DNA of 64,000 bases from Abelmoschus esculentus (taxonomy: Eukaryota; Streptophyta; Magnoliopsida; Malvales; Malvaceae), in assembly GCA_035048815.1 (NCBI GenBank), contig JAUCBN010000026.1:14085001-14149000 (forward strand). The letters run 5' to 3'. The number at the start of each line of letters is the position of its first letter. Position 1 is the stretch's first letter. Below the pieces are notes generated by a model. The model was not told the origin of the DNA. It saw only the letters and a program-made list of their open reading frames with translations, and ran no database searches. Below, piece by piece: positions 49,013 to 61,300 of the stretch. Made by a program: the position numbers and the translations under genes.

Positions 49013-50202
49013 TAGGACTTAGAACTACACGCAAAGGACTGCACAGCCTGAAGATAAAAGAAGAGATTGCAGATATTGAGATTCGAATACAACCAGCATC
49101 AATACATTGCAGAACAAGTAAGATTTAGAGGGAAGGGTGGAATTACACACTCTTATATTATAGTGTTTGTCACGTTTGCTTTTGGAGCCAAATTTAGGGC
49201 ATTGCTGCCTTGAAATTACAAAATTTTCTGAACAATATTGAAAAGACTGTAATCAATACGTTGGTTGAATAGAATAAGTAGATTGTAGAGATATCAAAGA
49301 AAGAGCTGAAACTGAACGCAACAAGGACCAATATATAATATTAATTAATATCCATCGTTTATGGTTTAAAATTTAAGATTTATGTTTCGTACAAATTTTC
49401 TTGGCGAAACGGGGCACAGGTAGCTCGTAGCCAGCTAGCTGCAATTCGTGCTAAACGGACTCGACTAGTCATCATTGGTCTGTGTATATAAGTATACCAA
49501 GCACCTCAGTGCACACAGTCAAAAGTTACTATTTTCTTTTGGGTATTGAAAGCACTGTGGACATGTCTTAGATATGATTCAAAACTAAATTTCAGGTTTA
49601 GTTAAAAATACTATTTACTTGTAACCTGACAAGTAGAATATTAGAATCACTAAATGCTTGTAATGTTTGGATTTACATAAAGATGAGAGAAAGAAGAAAT
49701 GGGGTTTTCAGAAGTCATAGTGGCCAAGTAGAAATAGAAACATTTGATCCCTGCAAGGAATAATGAATAATATCTAATGTCTAATAGCCAAGGAGCAATG
49801 GAGCATGGTGTGGTGTTGACTAGTGGTGAGAGTACTAAACCAGACTATATAACACATTGCCATAGAATTTGAACCTTCTGCAGTGCAATTCTTGCTAAAG
49901 TCAGAAGCCATGGGCCACAGGATTTAAGGTATTCTCCTTTCCTTCCCAAGAGTAGATAAGCATAAAAAGCAGCAGATATTTATGAGCCCCTCAACAAATG
50001 TTGTTTTCATTCAACTGCATTATTCTCCAGCCACCCTACCCCTTTTTCTCAATATTCTCTCCACTCTTTCCTTTTTCTTTTCTGTTATCACACACTTTAA
50101 TTCTCATCATCATTTCAGCCTGGGAATCCAACTATAAAACCTTCCATAAGTTTAATATGATAAGCCCACACCTCTTCTTTGTACTATAGTCTTCTCTTCC
50201 TC
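47966..50202. promoter_or_regulatory. RRM 3' flank, spacer and promoter of the WIP gene
   Basis: 3' UTR of the RRM gene, then moderately AT-rich DNA without a credible frame. A short inverted repeat TAACCGACTATATCGGTTA lies at 48901-48919, and a TA microsatellite at 48953-49009. In front of the WIP gene, ACTATAAAAC at 50131-50140 could be a TATA box about 70 bp before the ATG; this is a motif guess. Confidence 0.35.
48953..49009. repeat. (TA)n microsatellite
   Basis: Two TA runs, 48953-48966 and about 48970-49009, separated by CG, the second with about 20 units. Confidence 0.9.
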
Positions 50203-51085
50203 ATGGAACCTTCAGATGTTTCATGTGATTCCACTGACATTGAGCCACTTGATCTCTTTCCAGGCGCAATGCAGGAGTCACTCGAGCCCATGCCATTGCT
50301 GAGCTGCTTCATTGGCTCTTCCGAGACAACATTAGATGATGAAAACCCTAAACCATGCAGCGAAGAAGAGAGGGAAGATGTCACTGTGGCCTTGCATATC
50401 GGTCTCTCCGATCCTTCCAATGCAACGGATGTCGATACCAGCAGCAAGGAAAATGTTGCCAATGGAGGGGCTAAACAGTACTGGATCCCAACTCCTGAAC
50501 AAATCCTCATTGGCTTCACAAATTTCTCTTGCCATGTCTGCTTTAAAACCTTCAACCGTTACAACAATCTTCAGGTGCAATTCCTCTATACATATCATGT
50601 TATTGCATGTCTGCATATTTGATTGACTGATCCATTATATGCCATGATACCAATGGCAGATGCATATGTGGGGACATGGTTCACAGTATCGTAAGGGACC
50701 AGAGTCACTGAAAGGAACTCAACCACGAGCCATGCTAGGGATTCCATGCTACTGCTGCGCGGAAGGGTGCAAAAACAACATAGAACACCCAAGGGCGAAG
50801 CCTCTAAAGGATTTCAGGACACTGCAAACACATTATAAGAGGAAACATGGTCTGAAACCCTTTATGTGCCGCAAGTGCGGGAAGTTCTTGGCGGTGAAAG
50901 GTGACTGGAGAACCCATGAGAAAAACTGTGGGAAGCGTTGGCTTTGTGTCTGCGGTTCCGATTTCAAGCACAAGAGATCCCTCAAAGACCACATCAAGGC
51001 ATTTGGGTCTGGTCACGGTCCTTTCCCTCCACCATTTGATGGGGTTGAGGTACTTGAGGAGACTGCATCTTCCCTACATGTCTGA
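50203..51085 (+). CDS. WIP-domain C2H2 zinc finger protein, TRANSPARENT TESTA 1-like
   Basis: Two exons, 50203-50574 and 50660-51085, give 265 residues. The N-terminal half is acidic and variable. Residues 94-96 are the WIP tripeptide that names the family. The first finger, CHVCFKTFNRYNNLQ, continues as MHMWGH after the intron, so the intron cuts the finger between Cys and His pairs. The rest is nearly invariant: GSQYRKGPESLKGTQPRAML, CYCCAEGCKNN, FRTLQTHYKRKH, KGDWRTHEKNCGKRW, CVCGSDFKHKRSLKDH and KAFGSGHGP. WIP proteins are nuclear plant transcription factors. FTNFSCHVCFKTF and the RAMLGIPCYCC block point to the TT1/WIP1 branch, which acts in seed-coat proanthocyanidin (flavonoid) regulation in Arabidopsis, rather than NTT/WIP2. 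Branch assignment is from memory and needs a tree. Confidence 0.92.
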
Positions 51086-52140
51086 AATAAATCTCCCTCA
51101 TTTCCTACTTCTACTACTTTTCCCTTAAATCTAGAACATGTTCTTCACCTGATTAACTTCTAATGAATATGACCGTTTCCAGTTACTCATCCATACCATT
51201 AAAGACTGAAACAACGCTTTGTCAAACACAGAAATCAAAATGATGATAAAACATCCCTAGAGTTGATTTAAGGGAGTGGGGGAATGTGTCCAAAATATAA
51301 ACATCCAAGAAAGGAGATACAAACAACAATATAAAGGTGAAAACATATAGGCAAGTGATTTTGCTGGAGGAAACATTATTAGGGTATCTAACGTTGAGGC
51401 AGAACTGAGACATCAACTACAGACAATCATATGCATAAGAATGGTTCTAAGTTTAGGTAAGAAAACAAGAGCAATGGGATATCGGTTTGAAGTGATAAAA
51501 CATTGGATTCTTGATGTAACTAAGCATCATCAAGTGCAAGACATTCGATGCCACTCAACATAAACTGGCAAAAACAGTGTGGTTTTATGTGCGTGACTGA
51601 TATTTTCATTTGTTGCACAAGTGGGTCTACGAGTCTATAGATATGTAAAGTTTATTGATAGGGTGACATCGTAGAATTAAGAACACATGTCCTTGTATAA
51701 TCCAAATTTTGATGAAAATGGTTTAATTATTTAGCTTGTATAGCCATGGGAATTGCTGTGATAAACATAATATCTTGAAGATGAAAATATAAATATGGTT
51801 GCATGTAAACATTTAATAAAGGTAAACTACATAAATGGTCATTGAATTTTTAGAGTAGATTTATTTTGGTCATTGTATTTTTAAAATATTCAATAATATC
51901 ATCCAACTTTTAGTTCGTATTCGATATAGTACCTACCGTTAGAAATTGTTGTCAATGTTAATTCATCCTTAGTAAAAAAAAAATGGGTAAACTACAACAA
52001 TCAACAATCAGCTTTCTTCTTACTCATATTTTGGTTACTAAAGTTTAAGATTTTTTAATTCATTAACTTAACTTTTAAATTGTTCATATTTTGATCACTC
52101 TCAAATGACATATGTATATTAATTGAAAATTTTGATTAAT
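51086..52140. other. WIP 3' flank and spacer
   Basis: Probable 3' UTR to about 51180, then spacer. 51820-52100 has the style of a dispersed non-autonomous element (GGTAAACTACATAAATGGTC, CTACCGTTAGAAATTG) seen in many plants; its ends were not defined. No frame with recognisable similarity. Confidence 0.4.
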
Positions 52141-52480
52141 CACTACAAGAAATTTCTATTATTGTGACAAATTTAATTATGATAAAATTATTTTTATCAC
52201 CATTAATACTTTTATCGTGATAAAATAAATTAGTGTCACTTTAAATTAGAAATATATATATATATATAATTGTCATAAAATTTAAATCCGTCATAATATT
52301 TTGACACAATTAATAAATTTAGGTAATATATGATAACAAAATATATTTTGTTATCATTGTTATATTTTGACAAAATATAAATTTAGGTAATTATATATAT
52401 ATAAATTATTACTCGAAACAAATATTTCAATTATTTGATTTAATTGATATAACATGAGATCGAGAATTGAATAATTTGAA
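52141..52480. mobile_element. CACTA-type transposon end (truncated)
   Basis: CACTACAAGAAATTTC at 52141 matches the canonical terminal inverted repeat of plant En/Spm (CACTA) elements. It is followed by repeated short motifs (GTGACAAATTTAATTATGAT, TTTTATCGTGATAAAATAAA) that fit subterminal repeats. No opposite end TTTCTTGTAGTG was seen in the window, so this is a truncated copy. The right limit given is a guess. Confidence 0.55.
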
Positions 52481-52849
52481 ATTATCAATTAACAAAAATA
52501 TTTTTTAGATATTAATCAAACACGATTAGTAAAATATTTTAAAGTAAATTATTTTGATTCCGTTATGGTTCACAAATTTAAATAAAATTAATTAAACGAT
52601 CTTATCTATTATATACAATATTTTAAATTTCATGTATTACAATATTTTATAGTCTATTAATTTACATTTTAGTTCCTAAGGTTTAATAAGTTAATAAAAT
52701 GGCCATTGATTGTAAAATAATGACATTTGTAATCAATATTACCAAGAATTATATGGTGTGGACAATATAGAGTCTTTGTCTAATGCATATGTTACTGAAA
52801 TTTAATCGTCCGATCATCATATTGTTTACCGGTAACACTTTCCAACCCG

Positions 52850-54870
52850 AAATACTACCGGACCGAGAAAGAGGTGTGTACACAGTTAGAGCTTGAGAAC
52901 ATCCAAAAGCTTTTACGGAGCAACCCCACTGGTGATCTTATTGTAAGGGAGAAAAATAAGGCTATGGATCTAAGAGTTTTAACTTTGGGTAAAGAGAGTT
53001 TCTTTAGGAAGAAGTCTAGAGTATAACTTGTGAATGAAGGGAATCAAAACACATTTTTTAGGAAGGTCAAAATTCAGCAAAAGGCAAATACAAAGGTAGC
53101 TATGAAAACTAAGACATCTTTTCAAAGCAATATATTTTTTTGAAACGAAATTTAGAATCTAAGAATTTACAAGATTGTTTGCACGCGTTCAGACTTTGAA
53201 TAAATCTTGGTCTGTAACCGGAGGAGCAGGAAGAGAACCATCTACAAAACCAAGTTTGTTCATGATTGATAACACCATTAACATCGACCGCTTTTAACTA
53301 TTGTAGTTGTCATTACCAAGCGGTTGAGTAACTAAGATCATCCATGGATTATCAGCTTGATGCAAATAGTAAGATTTACATCATTTTCGAATTGATCATT
53401 CATGATGATAAGAAGAAGCAGAAGACTTTAAAGAAAATCAACAAGAAAATCAACTGATACTATAAAAACTAACAAGATACGAAGAATGTAGCTATAAAAT
53501 GATACCTTTTATTGAATCAAAAAAATTGTATTTACAAGTAATTGAACTCTCTTTTTACAACAGAAGGAAAGGATGAGAGAGCTATAAGAAAGAAGAAAAA
53601 GAAAATAAAGAATCTGTCTTTAATCCTGGATTAATTTTGTTACCTAACTTTCTGTTTACCGACTATAATATGTTGCTTGAAGGATTGTGGGGCCTATTTC
53701 ATGTTGTAATACTGTCTACAAGTGTATTACGAAGTAGTTGGCAGATAGGATGAAGATATGGTCACCCTCCTCATTCTGCGTAATCAGAGTGCATTCTTAG
53801 CTAGGAGAGATTTGGTGGATAATGTTTTGCTTGCTCAGAAGAATGTTAATGGTTATGGAAGAAGGCACTTGTCATCTAGATGTGCACTGCCACTCAAGAC
53901 TGATTTTAAGGATTTTAGAGTTTCCTGCAAAATTTTGTGAATGTGTGAAGGCTTGTATTACTCTGCCTAAGTTCTCTATTGGGTTGCATGGTGGTTATAT
54001 TTCATGTGCAAAAGGGGTTAGACAACAGAACCTCCTCTCCTCATATCTCTTCATACTGGTTATGAATGTTCTGTCATGTTTATTAAATCTGGTTGGGGAT
54101 TTGTTTTACCAGATATCAGGTCTGAGGATGACTGCTGAGAAGAGGATAAGGGGTTGGGCATCTAGCAGTAGCACTCCATCTTTTGCATGTAGGCTCCAGT
54201 TGATTCAAGTCGTTCTATTTCGTATGCAGAACTTCTGGTGTTAGATACTTAGATTTTCCTACTACATTCTAAGGTTTTACAGTAGATTACCAGAGCATGG
54301 TCTGCTTTTTTATGGAAGGGAGTGGAGGGGTCTGCTCATGGGGTTAGAGCTAGTTGCATATAAAGTTGTTCGAACCCGATCATCTAACATCATATAAAAT
54401 AATTACAATTGTATTTTACTATTAATATTTTCATTATTAGTGTTCTATAACCGACTTAAAATTATTATCTAAATTAATCATATAATTTGATATTAACTAA
54501 ATTAAGATTTGACTTTATAATTTCAAAAAATTATCGGAAGAAAAGTTTGTTGGACAAAATCAAAAAATGTGTTCATGATGCTTTAAAATATGTTTAGAGT
54601 ATGAGTTGTCGAAGGATTATCATTAAAACAGATAGAGTTGAAGTTGCAAGTATGTTTAGTAGTGATAATGAAGCTCTTCGTGGTAATACACTCGCTTCAG
54701 AGGTTTGTCGAATGATCAATTCGGATTAAAATGTTAGATTTTTTAAAATTAGTCGTGATTAAAATAAAGTTGCGGATGTGTTGGCTAGATCCAATCGTGA
54801 AAGACCTGTGAGGGAAACAATTTATACCGCTGCGCCACCTTTTGTATATGATCTAATCAAATAAGGATTT
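52850..54870 (+). pseudogene. Broken LINE (non-LTR retrotransposon) ORF2 relic in three pieces
   Basis: Piece 1, about 52860-53120: KESFFRKKSRV, then NEGNQNTFFRKVKIQQKAN, the segment before the RT domain. Piece 2, about 53660-54260: SFCVIRV / NQSAFLARRDLVDNVLLAQ, FPAKFCECVKACITLPKFS, GVRQQNLLSSYLFILVMNVL (RT fingers and palm), then FACRLQLIQVVLFRMQNFW. Piece 3, about 54600-54870: KTDRVEVASMF and NKVADVLARSN, the RNase H end. All have stops and frame shifts. The order is collinear with plant LINE ORF2, so it is probably one dead element; about 530 bp between pieces 1 and 2 is not LINE-like and may be an insertion. Confidence 0.75.
53130..53650. other. Non-LINE insert between LINE pieces
   Basis: The sequence between LINE pieces 1 and 2 does not continue the ORF2 translation. 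It contains a purine-rich part (AAGAAGAAGCAGAAGACTTT, GAGAGAGCTATAAGAAAGAA). It could be a solo LTR or other insertion, but no ends or target duplication could be shown. Confidence 0.3.
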
Positions 54871-55725
54871 TAATCTCTTCTTTTCTCTACACAATAAAAA
54901 AAAGATCCGATCTATCGGTATCCGATTTAATAATAAAAATAATACTAAAAAATAATTTTATTTAATTTCATGGATGTCAGATTAAAAAATAATTAACACT
55001 TCATTATTATAAAGGTAATTAATATTATTATGTTTTTCTACATCTTTATATATAATTTTTTTCACAGTTTTATATCTTTAAATAAAACAATTAAAAACAC
55101 ATTCTGAACTCAAACATGAGACCAATAAATATATATATAATGCACTTACCACTACTTTAATAATTATTTGTTAAAATATTTTTTAAATAAATATATTCGT
55201 TTTACCCACACGGTGAATATATAGCAAAAACCTGTTAGTTATTATGCTTTATTTATTAATAAATTTAATAATATAAATTTTATTTAATTAGCTAAAACAA
55301 TATATTTAAATTAATTATATATTATTAAAATGTATGATTTTAATTAAATACTTTAGCATACAAAAATATTCATCATAAAAAAATACTAGAAATATATTTA
55401 TGAGACGAACCGGTTCAATCAGTCCGACTAGGTGGTGACATTTATGTACCAAATACAATAATTATTTATACACTGTTAAGAAGGGTAGGAAGAGTCAATC
55501 GTCCCTCCACCGTCAAGATTTTTTTTAAAATTTTTATTTATTAAAATTTTTCAAAATTTTAATTTATTTATAAATTTACTCTTAATTTCAAATATTTATG
55601 TTTTATTCCGACCTCAAATCTTGTCTCGGTCTCCGCCTCCATCCTGCTTTAAAGATTAAACCATAAAGGCGAATCATCATTATCCTTTTATTGTAAGAAT
55701 CTATTTCCTCTATACAACAAAGCAT
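54871..55725. other. AT-rich spacer and 3' flank of the ADH-like gene
   Basis: AT-rich, no frame. The last 50-100 bp before 55726 are probably the 3' UTR of the minus-strand dehydrogenase gene. Confidence 0.45.
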
Positions 55726-57716
55726 TTAATCCATCCTAATGATACAACGGAGACATTTTCCATGAAGCAGTAAATCAAAAGCTTTGTTGATATCCTCTAA
55801 ACTCACTTCATGCGTTATGAATCCATCCAGATTAAGCTCCTGCATGCGTGCATTATAGGAATGCATGTCAAACCATCTGCAAACTGCAAACTAACTGAAG
55901 GGAATTCCGAGGCAAATAAAGCATGAAACGTAACCTTGTTTAGATATTTCTGAGCAAGCATTGGAATGTCAGATTTGGGTTGAAGTCCTCCAAAGATAGA
56001 ACCAGACACAGTTCTGCCTCGTAGAAGGAAATATGTGTTGATAGTTACTGGTGTTGCATGCTTCTCCACTCCCAGTATCACCGTCTTGCCCCAACCCTTG
56101 TTATTTCCATTTCCCCACAAAAACCAACTATGAAAACCAGCTCTTTTATTTTTTACTAGGCCATGGACTTCAACTTCACATATATCCTTACCTGTCTAGT
56201 ACTGTTGAAAGCATCTTGCATTAGTGAAGCCAAACCAATGCACTCAAAGCAGTAGTCGGCTCCCCCATCTGTTATTTCCTTAATCACCTGATTTTTTTTA
56301 AATATATTGCATGAACCAATTAGGTTAAACAGGAAATGTTGTGTTGAGTTAATTAGGATACTAACCTCACTGACTTCTCTCTCTCCACATGCTGTGGGGT
56401 TGATAAAATCAGTGACCCCAAACTTTTTCCCTATGAACAGAAAAGACTTTTCAGCACAACTTTTCTGATGAATTATGAACATAATAAAGATCAACAGTAG
56501 TGTTACTACTTACCAATCTCAAACTTATCCTCATTCAAATCTACACCAATGATCTTTGAAGCTCCACGTAACCTTGACCCTTCTGCAACCTGATATGTAT
56601 GAACAAACATGTTGTTCACTGTGATAAATCAATGGAATGCATTATCGTGGTATGTTGGCATCATTTTTGTCTAGGAAAATTGGATTTCAGTATGGAGTAC
56701 CGCAAGTCCAACAGCTCCCAGCCCAAAAATGGCGACCGTGGAGCCTTGTTCTATATCTGCCACCTTCCATGCTGCTCCTATCCCTGTCGTCGACACCAAC
56801 ATTAACATAAGACTAGTGACCAATCAATGTGAAGCAAGGCAAAAGCTTTGTTACCATACCGGTGGATATTCCGCAGCTAAGCAGGCAAGCTTTATCAACC
56901 GGGATTTCCTTTGTGATTTTCACAACATTAACCACATCCACTACTGTATACTCACTGAAGCTGGAAACAAACAAGAAATGGTGCAAATCCTCCCCATTCA
57001 TCCCCTTGAATCGACTTGTTCCATCCCTTGGCATATTAATGACCGTTTTGTTACTAAATATAGAGCATTCATTCCCCTTTTGGGACTTGCAGTCCCTACA
57101 CTCTCTACAATTCGGATGAAACACAGGCACCACCATATCCCCTTCTCCAACTTCCTCCACATGCTCTCCTACACTCTCAACAACGCTAGAAATCACCAAC
57201 AAAACGAGAAATTACAGTCTTGTTCATGATGCAAAACAAGTAGAAATGGCTTAAACTTTAAACAAGAGTTTATCTAAGTTGTAGTGTTGAATTACCCGAC
57301 AGCTTCATGCCCAAAAATTCTCGGGAAAACTGCAAATGGTCCCTATAGGAGAACAAAGTGGTGATCTTACATTCTTCTTTTTACCAAACAACATATGGAA
57401 AAAAAAAGATGGAAGTTTTATATAGAATCTGAGAAGGGAATTTCAGTGGATATTTTCCAGAAGGTAATGTCAGACTGACAAAGAGAAGTGCAGAGAACCT
57501 TGATCCTAATCTCCCAAGCTTTAGGTGGATAAACCTCAATTTCCTCTATGACGAATGGTTCCCCTGGATTTCTGCAAACTGCAGCTGTTTATATCATATA
57601 AATAAACGAATCAGAGAGAGAAGCAAAAGAAAAACAGAGAATCCAACACCCAGAAAAGCAACAGAACCTTTGCATCTTATAGCTTTTCCTGCAGTTTTGG
57701 ACCCTTGGTTCGCCAT
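55726..57716 (-). CDS. Alcohol dehydrogenase-like protein (zinc MDR family)
   Basis: Ten exons on the minus strand: 57716-57668, 57584-57445, 57342-57296, 57185-56860, 56783-56701, 56589-56514, 56430-56366, 56287-56192, 56096-55935 and 55839-55726; 1158 nt, 385 residues, as in Arabidopsis alcohol dehydrogenase-like 1/2. Catalytic zinc ligands C52, H75 (FGHEAVG) and C183 (CGISTG) are present, as are the four structural zinc Cys (105, 108, 111, 119) and the NAD motif GLGAVGL with D232. The reaction would be NAD-dependent alcohol/aldehyde conversion in the cytosol; the substrate is unknown. Odd points: the residue after C52 is Gln (SLCQSD), where plant ADHs usually have His; and intron 2 has no GT donor (protein alignment puts the cut at ACT|GAAATT, 57445/57444), while all other introns are GT-AG. 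The reading frame is otherwise intact. Confidence 0.85.
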
Positions 57717-58009
57717 TGCTTCTTCAACAACCAAGATGAAGAGATGGGAGCAGTTTTCTTTTTTGTCTTGACTCTTTCTTCTCCTTTGTTTCTATTTTCT
57801 ACAGTTAGTGTTATCTATGATTTATAATCTGAGAATTTGACCTTCCTGTGTACAGAAATTTTACGTGTTTAAGAAATTAGGAGTAAAATATATTTTTTAA
57901 ATTTAAGATATATAATTTAAGATTTAAAATTAAATTTATTTTTTAATATTAAATATAAAAAAATAATAAAATTTTAAGTTTTATATAATGTAATAGAATC
58001 ATATATATT
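57717..58009. promoter_or_regulatory. Leader and promoter side of the ADH-like gene
   Basis: About 150 bp of mixed, pyrimidine-rich sequence directly upstream of the minus-strand ATG, then AT-rich DNA. No TATA box was confidently placed. Confidence 0.35.
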
Positions 58010-58255
58010 ATAGAATGAGGATTCAGTTACACACAATGTAAAAATTCATAATTTTATGTGTTTTTTGAAATATTTAATGATTGAAACGGATGGTTGAGAT
58101 TAATTTTTTATTTTATTTTTTATATGATAATATTTACATATCCAATTATTAGTCTCAATCATCTATTTTATTTATCTAAAAAATATGTAAAACTTAAATT
58201 ATTTATCTAAAAAAGTGTAAAACTTAAATCATTTTACGTTGCGTAAACAAATTCT
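58010..58255. mobile_element. Inverted-repeat MITE
   Basis: The left arm (TTACACACAATGTAAAAATT, TTTTTTGAAATATTTAATGA, GGATGGTTGAGATTAA) is mirrored by the right arm (TTAGTCTCAATCATCTATTT, ATGTAAAACTTAAATC, TTTTACGTTGCGTAAAC). About 245 bp, no coding frame, roughly 300 bp upstream of the ADH-like start codon. Confidence 0.55.
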
Positions 58256-58295
58256 TTCACTTTTGGATATTTCATTCATCCATCTAATTGATTGG

Positions 58296-58297
<2 letters not shown>

Positions 58298-58330
<33 letters not shown>

Positions 58331-58344
58331 TATTATTATTATTC
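58298..58344. repeat. (ATT)n microsatellite
   Basis: About 15 ATT units with one interruption. Confidence 0.9.
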
Positions 58345-61300
58345 ATCCAATGAGATAATGTAACAAAGTAATATTTAATAATATGAAAACAATAAAAAAA
58401 ATTGAACATGTTCTTTGGAGAGCTTCTCGAGTGGTTACACCTCGCTAGTAAAGGGAAATCTATGAAAGCAATTTTGATTTGATTGACATGGTGCAGTCTT
58501 AATTATCATCTTTGAACTGAACGCAACTGTAGAGCACATGAAAATGGACAACGATAAGCATTGAAGATTTTTGGGTTCATAAAAAAGATGTTAGACTCAA
58601 ATTAATTGATTATTATTTTAAAAATTTTGATCGAAGTATAGTAATGAGATAAGGGTTATGTTAAATAGTTCATTCGGATGGGATAGGTGAGGGTGGTTAA
58701 TATTTTTTAAAGTTTTTTTTTTTTTTTGGATGAATAAAATTTAATTTATTCAAAAAAATATGAAAATTAATATTACTATGAATATAATATACCTAATTTG
58801 ATTTAAGTTAAGTTTTGATCTAAAAATGTGTTTATATATAAGAAATTATTATTTTTAAATTGTCTTACACTTATACATTTCTTAAGATAATTTATAAAAA
58901 AGAATAGTATTGTTTTCTGATTTTTTTAAAATCTAAAAATAATTATAAAATAATATTTGTTCATATATATATTAATCATTTTAAAATACTCATATTTTAT
59001 AAATAAAATTATTAAAATTTAAAATTTTAAGATAAATATTAATTTTAAATTTTAAATATTTTTTATAATCAAATTATCTTTTATAAAACATATTAGAAAA
59101 GAAAGTAAAAAAAAAAGTGTCACACATGTAATTAAATTCATTGGTCACTAGCATTAGGCGTTTTGTAGTCCCTGGACTATGGCAATAAGAGATCTAGCTT
59201 AAAGCTATTGATTAGGGAAGTTAAATTTTATAATATTTTTTATTTATATATTTTTTTTCTAATATTTATTATTAAGGTTTTAAAATTTTTAATATTTATT
59301 ATTATAGAATACTCTTAAAAAATTAAAATTTGTTTTTAGGGGAGTAATTTTTCGTATACTTTTTATTATTGACATATTCTTAAAATTTATTTATTTTTAA
59401 TACTTATTATTAGAGATAAGAATTTAAATAACAGTATGAGACGCAATAATGATAATTACATAGAACTAGTGGCTATTAGAAAAAAAACAATATTTTTAAA
59501 GCTTTGAATGAGAAATTGATTTAAATGTTATTGAGAAAAACGTATAACGCGGATATCTGAACCAATCAAACTTTTTTAAATAATGAATATTTTAATCCAA
59601 ACTTAAAATAATTTTTCCCAAATAGAACTTGATTTTTCAAATTTTGTTTTTGAATTGAAATGATAAATATTAAAAATTATCTTTAATTAAAACAATAATT
59701 TTAAAAATTATTCGTCATTGATTTGTAATTTAAATGCTCGATTAAAATTTACAATAATTCATTGTGCTTATAAATATCACTTAAACCTATTAGTTTAAAA
59801 ATCACAGCTCAAAAGATTTTCTCCATTTTTAATCTAATTTTTAGTTAAAAAAAGACAAAATTATAATTTGTAATCTCTATAATAATATTATTGTAACTGA
59901 TAATCTAATTATTATATCTTAGGAGATAAACGACTGACGTTCTTAAACACTATATTTATCTTTATATCATAGATCTGTACTGGATCTAAATTTATCTTTA
60001 TATCATCGATTCAGATCCGTCCTAGATCAAAAGATTTAGAAAAATTGAGACTCAAATCTAGATCCAATAGATCTTACGGATTCAGGTCTTAAACAAGTCT
60101 AAAACAAATCTATTAAAAACGATTATTCGACCTATTTTTAATGTAATAAAATTGTCATTAATTAATTTTATATAATAATTTTAATAAAAAAAATAATTTC
60201 AATTAACTAGTATCAAAATAAAAAATAATAATAAATTAAAATCTTAAAAAAATTTAACAAACATAAATATCTTTTTAATAACACAAACATTAAAAATATA
60301 AATTATAAAATATAATAATAGTTAAATATAATACACTTAATGAAATAAAATACCTGATTACTTTACTTGATAAATATAATAATTCCTATCAGTCAATTGT
60401 AAATACAAAAACTGAATTCTACAGTTAAAATATCTGATTATTCTAACCGGTGAAAACAACAACTCAGTCGTAACTGACGGCCGTGGTCCATAAAGTTTCA
60501 ATAATTCAGGCTCGCACAATAAGAGTTTTTTTCTTTGGATTGCAAATAGTAGTATAAATAATTATTTTAAACATGATACTATAAGTTAAAAATATATATT
60601 TAAATGATAATTAAATTTTTTATATTATAATATTAACTTAAATTATAAAAAAATTAAAAAAATTAAAAAATGAATACATAAATTATTTTTGAAAAGTGTT
60701 TTTCAGAAGTACTTTTTAGAAAATTACTTTTCAAAAGTACCTTTTTAGAAATTTAACATGAATATATAATTTTTTAACTAAAAAAAATTATGTTAAATAT
60801 AATTATGTATTTATAAAAATTAAATTATAATAAAACATAGTAAATGAAGGTTAAAATTGTAATCTAACTCCTAAAAGTAATTTTTCAACTGCAAAAGCTA
60901 AAAATTTTAGCTTTTGCGTTTGAATTGAAAAACACTTTTCAAACGTAGTTTTTTTCTCCAAAAGTTAATTGTTTAGCATTGCTTCTGCCTTCTAAACCAG
61001 CTTTTATCCCAAAAGCTGATTTAGAACGCAAGTACTAAACGTAACCTAAGTATTGTTAAGTTTAATCGAATTATAAATATTAAAAACTAAATTTAATTTG
61101 AGAACTTAAAATTATCAAGCTCAAACTCAAGATCAATTAACATTAAAATTCAACTTAAAAGCTTATGATTTTAAAATTGTCAAACTCGAATTAAACTAAA
61201 AAACAAAAATCAACTTGAATTATACCCTAATTCTCTTACCTTTATTCCAAAACATTTATGAGCCACTTTGTGTGTTGTATCTAAAATCATACGCTTTTAA

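Noticed and set aside
50184..50616. Minus-strand frames of 123 and 94 codons
   Set aside because: They are antisense shadows of the WIP zinc-finger exon 1.
56729..57229. Plus-strand frame of 166 codons
   Set aside because: Antisense to ADH-like exons 4 and 5 and the intron between them.
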